A DNA stretch of 64,000 bases from Megaustenia siamemsis (lineage: Eukaryota; Mollusca; Gastropoda; Stylommatophora; Ariophantidae), in contig JAVIAB010000160.1 in the NCBI GenBank assembly GCA_032433765.1, forward strand, positions 19,948,115 to 20,012,114, read 5' to 3'. Of this stretch, positions 32,612 through 42,830 are shown piece after piece. The translations under genes were made by a program, and so were the position numbers. The stretch's first letter is position 1; every line of letters begins with the position of its first letter. Under the pieces are notes generated by a model, which was given only the letters and a program-made list of their open reading frames with translations, ran no database searches and was not told where the DNA came from.

Positions 32612-33055
32612 GTGAGTATCACTGTTTTTTTTTTTATCTCCTGATTATCCTGATAGCGTATTGTAGGTCTATATTATTAGATGTTTTAAAATGTATGTAT
32701 TATTCACTTGAAAATGACAGCAAGAAGAAATGTAATTTTATTGGTGGAAAATTGAAGGAAAATTATTCCGTCGCGGAATGGGATTTCAAAAATATGGTCA
32801 CCTTAATAAGACACGCTGGGTCAAGGATAAAAAAGCTGCATCTACCCACACTACTTCGCAATATATAGCAATAGGTTAAATGTAAGTATGGAGCAGCCTA
32901 CGCAGGGGAGACGTAACGTACGTCAGTAATGTCGGTAACCTGTGAGATCACATTCCCACCAGCAGGTATTCAGGTTAGCTGTTTTCACTTCTCAACATAA
33001 ATTATCCCCGCTCCCCCTGGCCACTCCTACAACTACTTGTTTTAACCCACCAAGG

Positions 33056-33144
33056 AAGTTCATTACTTATAAATAAATTATGAGAATGAAATCATTAACC
33101 GAGAAAGCAACAAGTTAAATAACACTTTGGAAAACAATACGAGT
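33056..33144. repeat. Local duplication, left copy
   Basis: About 88 bp starting 'aagttcattacttataaata' and running to 'aaaacaatacgag', repeated at 33433-33520 with about a dozen differences. The two copies flank a SINE1. They are far too long for a SINE target duplication. Confidence 0.85.
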
Positions 33145-33151
33145 AAAGACA

Positions 33152-33408
33152 CAGAAAGTAAAGAGCCCCCGTCACGCCAAGTGGCGTATAGGGAATATGG
33201 TGTTAGTGACCATAAATTGTACAGACCTTCAGCACATGATTTTTGGGGTAATGTGGTCGGTATTACGCCTGTGCCGCTTTACTTTCCCAGAAAAACATCT
33301 GGTACCCATTAAAGGCTGAGTGAACCCGGAAGCCGTCGGTTGGGATCGAACCCTACCCCCTGTCCTTTGTTGTCCAGTTCACTAACCACTGAGCTATCGC
33401 GGCTCTAA
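33152..33408 (-). mobile_element. SINE1, full-length, minus strand
   Basis: The complement begins 'gagccgcgatagctcagtgg' and follows the SINE1 body to 'cgtgacgggggctctttact'. Its 5' flank 'agtattacagaattta' (complement of about 33407-33423) is the same sequence that forms the target duplication of the 9531-9789 copy. The two loci therefore share sequence beyond the SINE. Confidence 0.9.
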
Positions 33409-33432
33409 ATTCTGTAATACTTAGTATTACTT

Positions 33433-33520
33433 AAGTTCATTACTTATAAATAAACTCTGAGAATTAAATCATTAACCGAGAAAGCGACATGTCAAATAAT
33501 ACTCGTGAAAACAATACAAG
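33433..33520. repeat. Local duplication, right copy
   Basis: Second copy of the roughly 88-bp segment at 33056-33144, diverged at about a dozen positions. The offset is about 377 bp. Confidence 0.85.
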
Positions 33521-34257
33521 TTTCTGACAATTTCTTTCCGTGGTCATAGACAAATTTGTCAGTGGCAGGTAATCTTTGTGACGTTTTGTAGTTTCGTGTC
33601 GCCCCGTGGTCATTCTTCCAATGGTGCCCCTGGTCTGGCCTACACGATTCATACCTGATTCCACTGTACTCGGAGAGGTTGACGAACTTAGTCATTCCTC
33701 GTTAACCTTGTGGAATCCATTGTATTCCCCCTCTTGTGGTACAGGTTGTCTCACTCGCTACACGATCCTGACATTTTCTCAATAATGATAGCACCAGTAA
33801 CAGGGGTACATTCATTGTGTGGGCAATAACAAATATTGTGCATGTAGAGTGTATGTGTGTGTGTGGGGGGGGGGAGTCGGGAGGAGGTATGTTATGCCTA
33901 AATGTTATGACACGCCTGCCTAACGCGCCTCTCTACTGATCCCTGTCATTTGGCTGAGAGTGCCTGCCAAATGAGGTTCATGAGTGAGCTTCACACCATA
34001 GCTGGAAAATGTGTCGAGAGGACAGACTATTTTTTGCTGTAAGACCATTAAAGAAATACCGGTTTTGTTAGCAGTGAGACATCCTATATTCTCGGCACAC
34101 GTTCTGTCCAGTTCTATTGTGCGCCTATTATCGTCTTTAGATAGTTCTTTACTGTTGGTTTCCTTTGGTCCAACTATTCTGAGAACTGTCCTTAAGCTGG
34201 TGAAATGATGATAAGCTTGACGTCCCCTTCTTCCTAGTTCTCAAGCATTGAGAATCA
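33521..34257. other. No gene; short G run
   Basis: A (TG)n then poly(G) stretch at about 33855-33876. Two short overlapping minus-strand frames have no recognisable domain. Confidence 0.45.
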
Positions 34258-34574
34258 ATCAGAGGGACTGAAAGAACACAACTCTAAGAGAGACTGAAAG
34301 AACACAACTGTCAGAGGGACTGAAAGAACACAACTCTCAGAGGGACTGAAAGAACACAACTGTCAGAGGGACTGAAAGAACACAACTCTCAGAGGGACTG
34401 AAAGAACACAACTGTCAGAGGGACTGAAAGAACACAACTCTCAGAGAGACTGAAAGAACACAACTCTCAGAGAGACTGAAAGAACACAACTCTCAGAGGG
34501 ACTGAAAGAACACAACTCTCAAAGAGACTGAAAGAACACAACTCTCAGAGGGACTGAAAGAACACAACTCTCAC
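34258..34574. repeat. 26-bp minisatellite (about 12 units)
   Basis: The unit combines 'gagggactgaaagaacacaa' and 'ctctca', with variants tgtcag/ctcaga/agagac. Confidence 0.94.
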
Positions 34575-34774
34575 TTTCATGATTTGTGTGTCTGTGTAGT
34601 ATGATCGAGACATACGAAGCACGGTTTATGTGGTCAAATGCTTTTCTGGTTTAATCCTTTCTTTTGATAATATCTTAGCTGATCCACAGCCAACTATAGC
34701 AGTAACGCCAGCAGGAAGAAAAGAATTACCCAAATTTTGAGACGCATTCAGCTTCGCAATCCAGGGCGGTTGTG

Positions 34775-34995
34775 CGTAGAATTATAGCAATCGTCCATAT
34801 ACACAACACAATAGCTTTCAATAAACATTGCGAGAACACCAGACCCAAGGGTCGACCACGAAAAAGATGGATTAGCGGAATGTTAGAAGCACTATGAAAC
34901 ATAGCAGCCGAGGCGAACAGAAGAGCAAAAAACCGCAAATTATATCTCCCTCGACTCTGAAAGGCAAATGAGGAAGGAATGAAGAAGAAGAAGTA
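34775..34995 (+). mobile_element. LINE-C 3' end fragment
   Basis: Plus-strand equivalent of 5172-5395 and 62190-62400: 'GRPRKRWISGMLEAL', a stop, then 'NIAAEANRRAKNRKLYLP', ending in a GAAGAAG tail at about 34980-34995. Coding remnants only. Confidence 0.78.
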
Positions 34996-35989
34996 GTATT
35001 AGTCCATATCTCGTATATCTGAAGACGTCACGATTGTGGAGGTTTTCTGGAATTTCCCTTTCTGTCTGCTGGCCTTACTGCTATACATGACTATAGCTGA
35101 TCCCTCCCTTCTTGTATCGCAAAGTTAGACATTTTAGTGGACCCATAATTTTGATCGGCGATCTCTTATCCCTCAAAGAAATTCCATCATGAAAAACAAA
35201 GAAATAAATCACAAATATTCTAAAAGATGAAACAAATCCTGAAAATGTTTTAGATACGTAAACACATGAACCACAAAATCTCATTCATGGAAACACTGAC
35301 AACTTAACCTTGATTGAGTCATGTCTTGACGTAAATCTGAAAAATTACAAATTTAAACACAAACGAGTTATTTTTAGATCCGTTGTCACCAACCAACGGA
35401 TGATAAAAACGCTCACCTGTGGGTGCCTGCGCACCAACTGAACACCAAAAGGTTTGCACGATTTAGATATAAACGTACTCACGGGCACACCCTGAGATGG
35501 ACCAATCAAAACTAATCAAGTATTGATATTATCAGCGGTCACGTGGTATTTATATACATGTAGCAGATATAAGTTATCCGTTGTGATATCCCACTTCAGA
35601 GTTATTTTTTAATATTAATTAATTTTTTTTTAAAAGAATAGCAATCTTGTGATCAGCACCTAGATCAACTGACGTGCAGGCCTTAAGACAGGACCAGTCA
35701 AGCACGCTTCTAGGATTTTCCGTCAGCAGACAAATTTGTATGTGTCAACACGTAGAACGATGGTAGTAAATTGACAGTTCCCAAATTGGGACTGTCACAA
35801 CACGAGAAAATGTGGAATTTGCGTTCCATTAATTTGATATGTTAATTAGCGCAGTTAATTAGTCGCGTGGACGGAGGGGGCTTGTGAATGTCAGAGGTAA
35901 AATTGCCAACGTGATGTTAACATTTGATGATGAGGCCTCTCATTCACTATCTCTTTCTCTTTCTCACGCGCGTTTCCCATGTGAATGTT
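34996..35989. other. No gene recognised
   Basis: About 1 kb without a supported feature on either strand. T/A-rich near 35610-35640. This is one of the few repeat-poor stretches here. Confidence 0.4.
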
Positions 35990-36000
35990 TTTGGTGTATT

Positions 36001-36919
36001 CTATCTATCTATTGACCTTTCGAGCCGTAACCGGCCCATAGGGCGTAGACCAAGATACACCTTCTCCTATATGAATTTTTGTTCTAGCAGTTTTCTTTTA
36101 AAGATATTTTATCAAATCTCGCCATCTGTCTCTGTTCTGTGCAAGCAGTTCTATCTCATTGAGGGAGCCGATTCCTGCTGCTCTTGCCTCTCTCATCAAT
36201 GTTCTTCTCAGTGTCTCCCTGGGTCTTCCTCTTTTTCTTTTACCTGTTGTTTCCCATATGAGGGCTTGCTTTGCTATTCGATTATTATCTCTTCTCATCA
36301 CATGTCCAACGTATGACCATCGTCTTTTCTTTATTACTGAAGATATTAGTGGTTGATTGGCGATTTCTCTAATTTCCTCGTTTGTTTTGAATTCGTTCCA
36401 TTCTATACCAAGTATTTTCCTTAGACATTTATTTTCGAATGCGTTCAACTTTGTTTCTATATCTCTTGTTGTTTTCCAGCTTTCACACGCATACGTAAGG
36501 GTTGATAGTACATTTGATTTGAATAGCCTAAGTTTGTGTTTGTGCTAATGAGTTTTGATTTCCACAACTTTTTAAGGCTTCTGAAAGACATTGCTGCTTT
36601 AGCCAGTCTGATTCTAATTTCTTTGCTCGTATCCCCTTCTCGATCAATGTGACTTCCAAGATAGATGAAGTGATCGATCTCTTCTACTGGTTTGTTTTCC
36701 ATGTATATTTTGTCACTTGTTGGAATTAAACTTTTCATGACTTTAGTCTTTTCATGATTGACCTCAAGCCCAATTTTGCTGGCTATTGATGATAGTTCAT
36801 TTGTGTTTTCCTGCATCGTTTTTATCTGATTGCTGATGAGAACTATGTCATCAGCAAAGTCCAGGTCCTCCAAATGGTCTCCTTGTATCCATTCGATGCC
36901 TTTATTACCAGTGCAGCAG
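36001..36919 (-). mobile_element. LINE-E with 11-bp TSD (RT C-terminal part)
   Basis: Minus strand, flanked by TTTGGTGTATT at 35990-36000 and 36920-36930. From the 5' side it encodes RT motif C 'LDFADDIVLIS', 'GLEVNHEKTKVMK', 'HFIYLGSHIDREGD', then after a frameshift near 36450-36540 the C-terminal 'MNAFENKCLRKILGIEWNEF' and 'HVMRRDNNRIAKQA' to 'NRDRWRDLIKYL' (stop near 36098). A 3' UTR with 'ggttacggctcgaaaggtc' leads to a short tail of only about three (TAGA) units. The equivalent tails at 17.5 and 57.7 kb are hugely expanded. Confidence 0.9.
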
Positions 36920-36930
36920 TTTGGTGTATT

Positions 36931-37445
36931 ACTGGTTGGTGAATTATTTGGTTGCTTGGTTGTTTTGTTCGTTCATTTTTTAGTTCATTGTTTTTGTGGT
37001 TGGTTGGCTGGTTGGTTGGTTGGTCTTCTGGATTATTGACTTATTTGTTGGTTATTTGATTAATTGTTTTGTTGGTTGATTCTTTGATTGTATGATTGAT
37101 TGCTTGGTTGGTGTATTAATTATTTGGTTTGTTGGTTGTTTGGTTGGTTGATTGATTGGTGATTGGTTGAAAGATTATTCGGTTTGTTGACTGGTTGTTT
37201 GGTTGGTTTTCTTATTTTGTTGGTTGATGATTATTTGGTTTCTTATTGTTTGGTTGATAGTTATTTGGTTTGTTCATTGTCTGGTTGGTTGTTGATTACT
37301 TGTTTTGTTTGGTTGTTTGGTTGAATGATTGGTTCTTTGCTTCGCTCACATATTACTGCTTGGCTAGTCCACTCTTTGGTTGGATGGTTAATTGAATCTT
37401 TGCCTACTTCGTGTGATGATTAGTTGGTTAGTCGGTTTTTTTGAC
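36931..37445. repeat. Degenerate TTGGTTGATT-type array, left part
   Basis: T/G-rich, built from TTGGTTG, ATTGATTGG and TTATTTGG words. The array resumes at 38756-38880 after Rep-G and LINE-A2. Confidence 0.85.
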
Positions 37446-37479
37446 TGAGTTTAGTGCTCTGTGAACACCATAAGTTGTG

Positions 37480-37760
37480 TTTTTCATCCGGAGCGTGTTT
37501 GGATATTCCGATTGCTTACGATGAATGATGATATCGTATGAAGAAGGACGGTTCAGCTGCGTTCACTTTCGGTTCCACTTGGCCTGATGTCCTTCGGCAT
37601 GTGCTGTAGCAGCTGCTAAGACGGGGATTGCAGCTGCCTTTATTTTTTGGGATCCTTCGATGAGATGAGTTTTAATTCCAATGATTCCACAACACGGACG
37701 GTTGAGCAATTATAGACTTTAATTCATTTGCAGTAATACCAGGATCTTCGACTAACCGTA
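37480..37760 (+). mobile_element. Rep-G retroposon, long copy
   Basis: Matches the 4356-4640 copy in reverse along its length ('gatgatatcgtatgaagaag', 'gagatgagttttaattccaa', 'gacggttgagcaattataga') and ends with 'ctaaccgtaacattaacc' as tail. No coding frame. Confidence 0.72.
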
Positions 37761-37786
37761 ACATTAACCATGGTTAGTCGGTTAGT

Positions 37787-38744
37787 CAGCAATACGAATA
37801 AACAACCAAATAAGACAATTTCAACTTATAAAACAAGGAGTCAGATAAGGCTGTGTTCTGTCGCCGCATTTGTTTCCACTTTACAGCGAACATATTATGA
37901 GATCAATAGTAGACAAAAAAGGAATTGGAGTCAACGGTCACAACATAAATAATTTGCGATATGCGGATGACACAGTCTTAATAGCAGAGACAGAGTTCGA
38001 ACTACAAGAAATGATAGACATAATAGTAGAAGAAAGCAACAAGAAAGGTCTCAGTCTGAATAGTAAGAAAACAGAAGTAATAGTCATATCGAAGAAACAA
38101 TCATTACCAGCATGCAGCATAAAAGTAAACGAGACAAATCTGAAACAAGGGCAACGCGTCAAATACTTCGGCACAATAATAACTTCGGATGAAAGATGCA
38201 CCACAGACATAAAAAGTAGAATAGCTCAGGCCAAAATAGCATTTCAGAAAATGAAAAATATCTTATGCAACAAATCTATGTCAATAGAAATGAGAAAGTG
38301 AGTTCATCGGTGCTATATAGAACCAATTCTGACCTATGGAAGCGAGTCATTGACAGTAGACAAACAAATGAAAAGACGATTAGAGGTCACAGAGATGGGA
38401 TTTCTCAGAAGAATGTTAAAAGTTCCCTGGACAGCTAAAAAGACCAACGAGGAAGTTCTCAAAGAGGTCAACACAAAAAGGCAGCTCTTAAAAAACATCA
38501 GAAAGAAACAATCAACATTTTTCGGGCACATCATGAGAGGAGGAAAGTTGGAATACTTGGTTACAACTGGCAAAATAAAAGGAAAGAGAGATCGCAGACG
38601 ACAAAGAGAGAAAATACTGGATAGCTTGGTGTCATGGCATGGAAAACAGTCAACAACAGAACTGATACGATGCACTGTAGATAGAAGATTGTGGAAGGAC
38701 ATGATCGCCTACGCCAACCGGTATGGTACATGATGATGATGATG
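37787..38744 (+). mobile_element. LINE-A2 with 11-bp TSD (RT C-terminal part to tail)
   Basis: Bounded by AGTCGGTTAGT at 37776-37786 and 38745-38755. It encodes a mutated RT motif B (frameshifted 'RLCSVA'), 'LRYADDTVLIAETEFELQE', 'SLNSKKTEVIVISKK' and 'VKYFGTIITSDERC'. A TGA at about 38299-38301 interrupts. A second open frame (38350-38733) carries 'RRMLKVPWTAKKTNEEV', 'GKLEYLVTTGKIKGKRD' and 'MIAYANRYGT'. Ends in (TGATGA)n. It was inserted at the edge of a TTGG-type array. Confidence 0.92.
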
Positions 38745-38755
38745 AGTCGGTTAGT

Positions 38756-38880
38756 TAATTGTTCGATCGGTTTGTCGGTTGCTTTATTGGTCGATTTGTT
38801 GATCGGTTGGTTAATTGGTCCGTCGATTGCTTGGTCAATCGACTGATTGGTAGAGGGAAGTCGGTTTATTTGTTGGTTGT
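38756..38880. repeat. Degenerate TTGGTTGATT-type array, right part
   Basis: Continuation of the 36931-37445 composition ('cggttggttaattggtccgt', 'gattgcttggtcaatcgac') beyond the LINE-A2 insertion. Confidence 0.75.
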
Positions 38881-38907
38881 AGAGCCATCATAGGAAAACA
38901 TGATTAC

Positions 38908-38980
38908 CTTAACTTCACTCAAGGTCTAATTGTGATATGTCATGAACTTCGCTCAAGGTCTAATTGTGATATGTCATGAC
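38908..38980. repeat. Two-copy tandem duplication
   Basis: 'ctcaaggtctaattgtgata' with 'tgtcatga' and a few flanking bases occurs twice in succession. Confidence 0.85.
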
Positions 38981-39154
38981 ATGTTTGAGAGTTGCTCTTT
39001 AGTTCCGCAAACTGATCACGCTTCGAGGGAAGAAGCGCTAACATCATCATGTGGCAGGTATTCACAAATATTGAAGTGAACAAGTTAGCAAGTATATTAT
39101 AGTTGGTGTGTTTTGGTTGTATTCTGCTCAAGTGACTTTAGAGCTCTTAAATGT

Positions 39155-39400
39155 TTGATACGAAAAAAGATGTTCTAATTTCTTGCACTAAAAAGATGTT
39201 CTAATTTCTTGCACTAAAAAGATGTTCTAATTTCTTGCACTAAAAAGATGCTCTAATTTCTTGCACTAAAAAGATGTTCTAATCGCTCGTTCAAAAAAGA
39301 TGCCCTATTCTCTCATACAAAAAAACTATGTTCTTAATCTCTTGCACAAAAAAGATGCTCAAATCTCTTGTACACTAAAAACTATGCTCTTATCTCTCTT
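39155..39400. repeat. 26-bp minisatellite, decaying rightwards
   Basis: The unit is 'aaaaagatgttctaatttct' plus 'tgcact'. The first four copies are near-identical and later ones diverge. Confidence 0.9.
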
Positions 39401-39704
39401 TTCTGAAGATTGGTGATGTCTTTGAGATTCATCTCCATCATCATTCATCTTGCGGCGACTCTTCATCAAAGTCTGCTACCTCCAAAAGCTAGTTCACTGT
39501 GTCTCATGCCTTGTTCCCACATGCTGCCATAAATTCTTCTATCCACCTGTTGATATTATCAGCCCACATTAGTGTATGTCGCATTCTACCACGTGCCCGT
39601 TTACTTTATATGTTCATTTTCAAGATGCCCCTTCATGTGTACAGATCTGCATTGTCACAAGTATGTTAAATAATTGAGATTACGGGTAGTTATACTTGGT
39701 AGAG

Positions 39705-40125
39705 AGCCAGTCTTAACATATGGATGTGAATCATGGACAATAGGACAACAAACAAGAAAATCACTAAAGTCTGTAGAAATGTGGTTTTACAGAAGAATGT
39801 TGAGAATACCATGGACAGCTAAGAAGAGTAATGAAAACGTTCTGAAAGATGGAAAAGCAAAAAGAGTGCTAGTTTCCAATATTACGAAGAAACAATCATC
39901 ATTTTTTGGCCATGTAATGAGAAGAAAACAACTGGAATATATTGTGACAACAGGGAAAATTGAGGGACGAAGACATAGTGGGAAGCAAAGAGAAAAGATA
40001 CCAGACAGTTTAAGAGAATGGCTTGGCAGAAGGTCGACAACGGAAATGATAAATAACTGTCGTGATTGAAAGTTGTGGAGAGACATGATCACCTACGCCA
40101 GCAGGCATGATACTTGATGATGATG
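39705..40125 (+). mobile_element. LINE-A1 3' end
   Basis: Open from 39674 to 40069 with 'EPVLTYGCESWTIGQQTRKS', '[20 protein letters not shown]', 'VTTGKIEGRRHSGKQREKI'. A premature TGA at 40067-40069 falls just before the usual 'KLWRDMITYAS' end, which remains readable downstream. TGATGATG tail. 5'-truncated. Confidence 0.9.
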
Positions 40126-40273
40126 ATGACACTTTATAGATTTCTAACCTGTACTTTACTTCTCATGACCCATATGTTCAAGCAGGTAGTTCTTTTTGCA
40201 TATAGAGCGACGAAAACATTAGACAAAACTGGCTCATAACACCATTTTGCAGAGGAAATGTAAATAGTAAGTA

Positions 40274-41564
40274 CAGTAAAGTCTCGATTATCCGGAATGC
40301 TCGGGGAAGAACCCATTCTGGATAATTGAATTTTTCTGGATAATCGAGAGTAAGAAAACCAAACTCAAAATTTATGAAAAAACATGATTGAAAAATTGCA
40401 ATGCTCAGAAATATTTAAATTCGTGTGACATTCACTAGCTTTCTCTATCAACATGGGTCCTGATATTGGCATTCCTTTTCTTCTTCTTTCTAAAAACCAC
40501 ACATAAAGGACGTCGTCGAGTTTTTCAAATTTTGGCCGTTTCATACTTCGTCTCTGGTGTATATTGTTGCTGCTTTCAGACTCCGACGCAAACTTAAACA
40601 ACTCATCTTTTTGATTTCGTATGTCATATAATGTTGAAGAGGCTATGCCAAATTCAGTCATCAAAACGTTGCGATTAACGCCTTTTTCAAGTCTACTAGC
40701 GATTTCAATCTTCTGGTTCAGTGTCAATACAGTTCGCTTGCGTTTACCTTTGCGGGAAATTGAGGTGTGGTTTGCACTCGCAGAGGCCATTATTTAACAC
40801 AAAAATGTATTCCGTTAAAAAGTATGCACACATGCGTTTATAGCATATCATGTATAATTTATACTGATGGAACGAATTTCAGCTTGCACAAATGTCTGAG
40901 ACAAACTAACGTCAAACTCTGTATCTTACTCTTTTTGAATTTCCAGTCGGTAATTTTTGAACCCCTCCCCCTTTCTTCTCACCATCTCTATGTCACTGCA
41001 CGCCGGCTGCTCAACCTTTGATTTATAATCATCAAAGTTATGGGCTCTTCAATTTTCACAAACAATACGTCTGCTTCTAATATTCGGTCAGACTGTCAAA
41101 CGCCATATTTTTGACAAATTCATGACCAACTTTAGATCTAAAGCAGGCTATGAGAAAATTAAGCAAATTTGTAAAATCATGTAGATAAGTGTTTTTGGCA
41201 CGACTAAGATTTCCCGACAAAAACATTTAGTCGGGGGAAAAAGTGAAGATATAGACTGTCTGTCGCTTTTACTTGGAATATTTGGAGACACAATGTCTGG
41301 ATTGAATAAAATATGTTCGCTCCTATTTGAAGTATATTACTGTAAATACACTATTGTAAACGCAATATTGTGTAATGATAGAGCCTGTAGAAGTAAGCGC
41401 AGCGCACAAACCGTGTTGTAGCGTTTTCGATTTCCGGATAAAGGCATTTAATTTAACTGAACAAAACATGATTCAAGCTTTCTCCCTATAATAATTAAAA
41501 AAAAAAAAGTCCGTTAAATTGAGAATTCCGGATTATTGAGTACCGCATAATCGAGACTTTACTG
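40274..41564 (-). mobile_element. pogo/Tigger-like DNA transposon, internally deleted, TA target site
   Basis: Ends CAGTAAAGTCTCGATTAT (from 40274) and its inverse ATAATCGAGACTTTACTG (to 41564), flanked by TA dinucleotides. These resemble pogo/Tigger TIRs of the Tc1/mariner superfamily, whose target site is TA. Length is about 1.29 kb, against about 2-2.8 kb usual for autonomous Tiggers. Only the N-terminal DNA-binding region is coded (40365-40790, minus). The DDE catalytic domain is absent, so it is non-autonomous. Confidence 0.88.
40365..40790 (-). CDS. CENP-B/Tigger-type DNA-binding protein fragment (141 aa)
   Basis: An intact 141-codon frame from an ATG at 40790 to TGA at 40365-40367. 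Residues about 15-65 form a pipsqueak/CENP-B N-terminal helix-turn-helix ('KRKRTVLTLNQKIEIASRLE', 'FGIASSTLYDIRNQKDE'). Residues about 85-120 resemble the start of the second CENP-B-type helix-turn-helix ('KLDDVLYVWFLERRRKGMP', 'ISGPMLIEKASE'). The family normally continues into a DDE domain; here the frame instead ends in low-similarity residues near the TIR. It could encode a TIR-binding protein without transposase activity, but expression is unknown. It may equally be a relic whose frame has survived by chance. Confidence 0.75.
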   Translation of the reverse strand: MASASANHTSISRKGKRKRTVLTLNQKIEIASRLEKGVNRNVLMTEFGIASSTLYDIRNQKDELFKFASESESSNNIHQRRSMKRPKFEKLDDVLYVWFLERRRKGMPISGPMLIEKASECHTNLNISEHCNFSIMFFHKF

Positions 41565-41569
41565 TATTA

Positions 41570-41775
41570 CCACATAATAAGACACAGTGGACTGGAAAGA
41601 ATAATACTGGAAGGCATGGTTCCAGGACGATGAGACAGGGGCAAACCAAGAAGAGGGTGGACAAGACATCAAGGAGACTTTGAATGTGACACAACTTAAG
41701 GCGCAAAAGACATCAATACTTTCAGACGGGCTGAGGTAAATGTAAGGTTCTGTAATGGACATGTAACCTGATGAT
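41570..41775 (+). mobile_element. LINE 3' end fragment, separate lineage
   Basis: Forward remnant 'RHSGLERIILEGMVPGR', then a 'GKPRRGWTRHQGDF'-like stretch and a TGATGATGA-type end. This matches the general 'ILEG...G(R/K)(G/P)RRRW' C-terminus of endonuclease-RT LINEs, but it is too short and broken to assign to a family in this window. Confidence 0.6.
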
Positions 41776-41999
41776 GACGTAAAGCTGTGTTTGCTGCTTA
41801 ATTATCTTTAAATGATTTATTATGTGGTTAGTTTGTGCTGTTTGTTTGTTATCCCTAAAGAAGGATTTTGTGGAAGCGTTGTAGTTTGTCTTGTCTTTCT
41901 ATTAGTTTAGCTGCTCCATACCGTTTAATGTATATTTTGTATTTTCTGTGCAGCATTATTTACCGCCCCGCATGTCTTATATTTTGTATATTTGATGTT

Positions 42000-42480
42000 T
42001 GTCTTCTTCTACCTTTCAGCTCCCTGTGGAGCTTAGGTCTTCACTTTTCAAGTCGTTTTGTTTCTTGCTATTCTTTTAAGATCATTCCATGTCTTTCCCA
42101 TCATCTTCAACTCTGCTTCTGTCTGCCTTCTCCAAGAATTTCTTGGTCTTCCTTCTTGTCTTTTCCCCTGGAGATTCCAAAAAAGGTCCTGTTATGTAAT
42201 AATCTCAGTTAGCTTCCGCAGTGTGTATCCTAACCAGCGCCATCGTCTTTGCTGTATCTCTCTATCCACTGGTATTTGACTGATAAATTTCCATAATTCT
42301 ATGTTACGGATTGTGTCCTGCCATTTCCATCCTTTTATTCTGCGTAAGCAACCATTAATGAAAGTCTGAATCTTCGTGAATTTTGTTCTTCTCCATGTTT
42401 CACTGCTATATAATAAGACTGACTTAACATTTTAGTTGACAATTTTTATGTTTGTATTTAACATAATTTCTTGATACCTA
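42000..42480 (-). mobile_element. LINE-D 3' end fragment
   Basis: Minus-strand homologue of 53749-54230: 'ctcccagctccctgtggag'-type 3' end in single copy, then 'gattccaaaaaaggtcctgt', 'ccactggtatttgactg' and 'tgccatttccatccttttat'. It is broken by small indels. The 38-bp unit that is amplified at 53 kb is present once. Confidence 0.85.
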
Positions 42481-42654
42481 ATTTGATGTTTGTGCTTATC
42501 TCTATTTAATTCTCTACTGAGTTTTATTTCATGTTCATACTTGTTTCTTGCTTTGGTGCGGTCTGAATGTATGCGCATGTATGTTTACATGCGCACATGT
42601 TTGGTAGTTTATATGCCGGCAGATAAGTATGTTATTGAAATATGTTATGTGTAT

Positions 42655-42830
42655 TCGTTCTTATGCGCGTTACGGTTCCAGGTTAACAAAGGAGATGAAG
42701 ACCTATAAAAAGATGGGCGCAAGAAATCACAGACGAGCTGGAATTGACTGTTGAAGAAGCTGAACATCTTGCGCAGTGCAGAGAAAACTCTAGAGCAGTT
42801 GTCATGAGAGCCAAGTTCCAAAAGTGACAA
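42655..42830 (+). mobile_element. Possible LINE C-terminal remnant
   Basis: A forward frame reads 'KRWAQEITDELELTVEEAEH' followed by 'LAQCRENSRAVVMRAKF' and a stop. This resembles the tryptophan-containing C-terminal end of endonuclease-RT LINEs. The evidence is weak and no tail was seen. Confidence 0.35.

Larger units (their letters stand above)
30390..32804 (+). mobile_element. Decayed hAT-superfamily transposon with 8-bp TSD
   Basis: TIRs TAAGGTGACCAT (30390-30401) and ATGGTCACCTTA (32794-32805), with AATAAGAC on both sides (30382-30389 and 32805-32812, sharing the terminal A). The left subterminal region carries several copies of 'tcccgga', a plausible transposase-binding cluster. Inside lie a BED-like zinc finger frame and three transposase blocks with a hAT C-terminal dimerisation region, separated by stops and frameshifts. 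It is about 2.4 kb, with all domains recognisable. Confidence 0.9.

Noticed and set aside
34258..34574. Regular 26-bp repeats considered as a CRISPR-like array (also 13072-13236, 59270-59761)
   Set aside because: Units are head-to-tail with no unique spacers and the sequence is eukaryotic, so they are minisatellites.
36098..36448. LINE C-terminal frames as independent host proteins (also 15263-15655, 24351-24689, 62786-63127)
   Set aside because: They match the C-terminal domains of adjacent LINE reverse transcriptases, are repeated many times and end in LINE tails.
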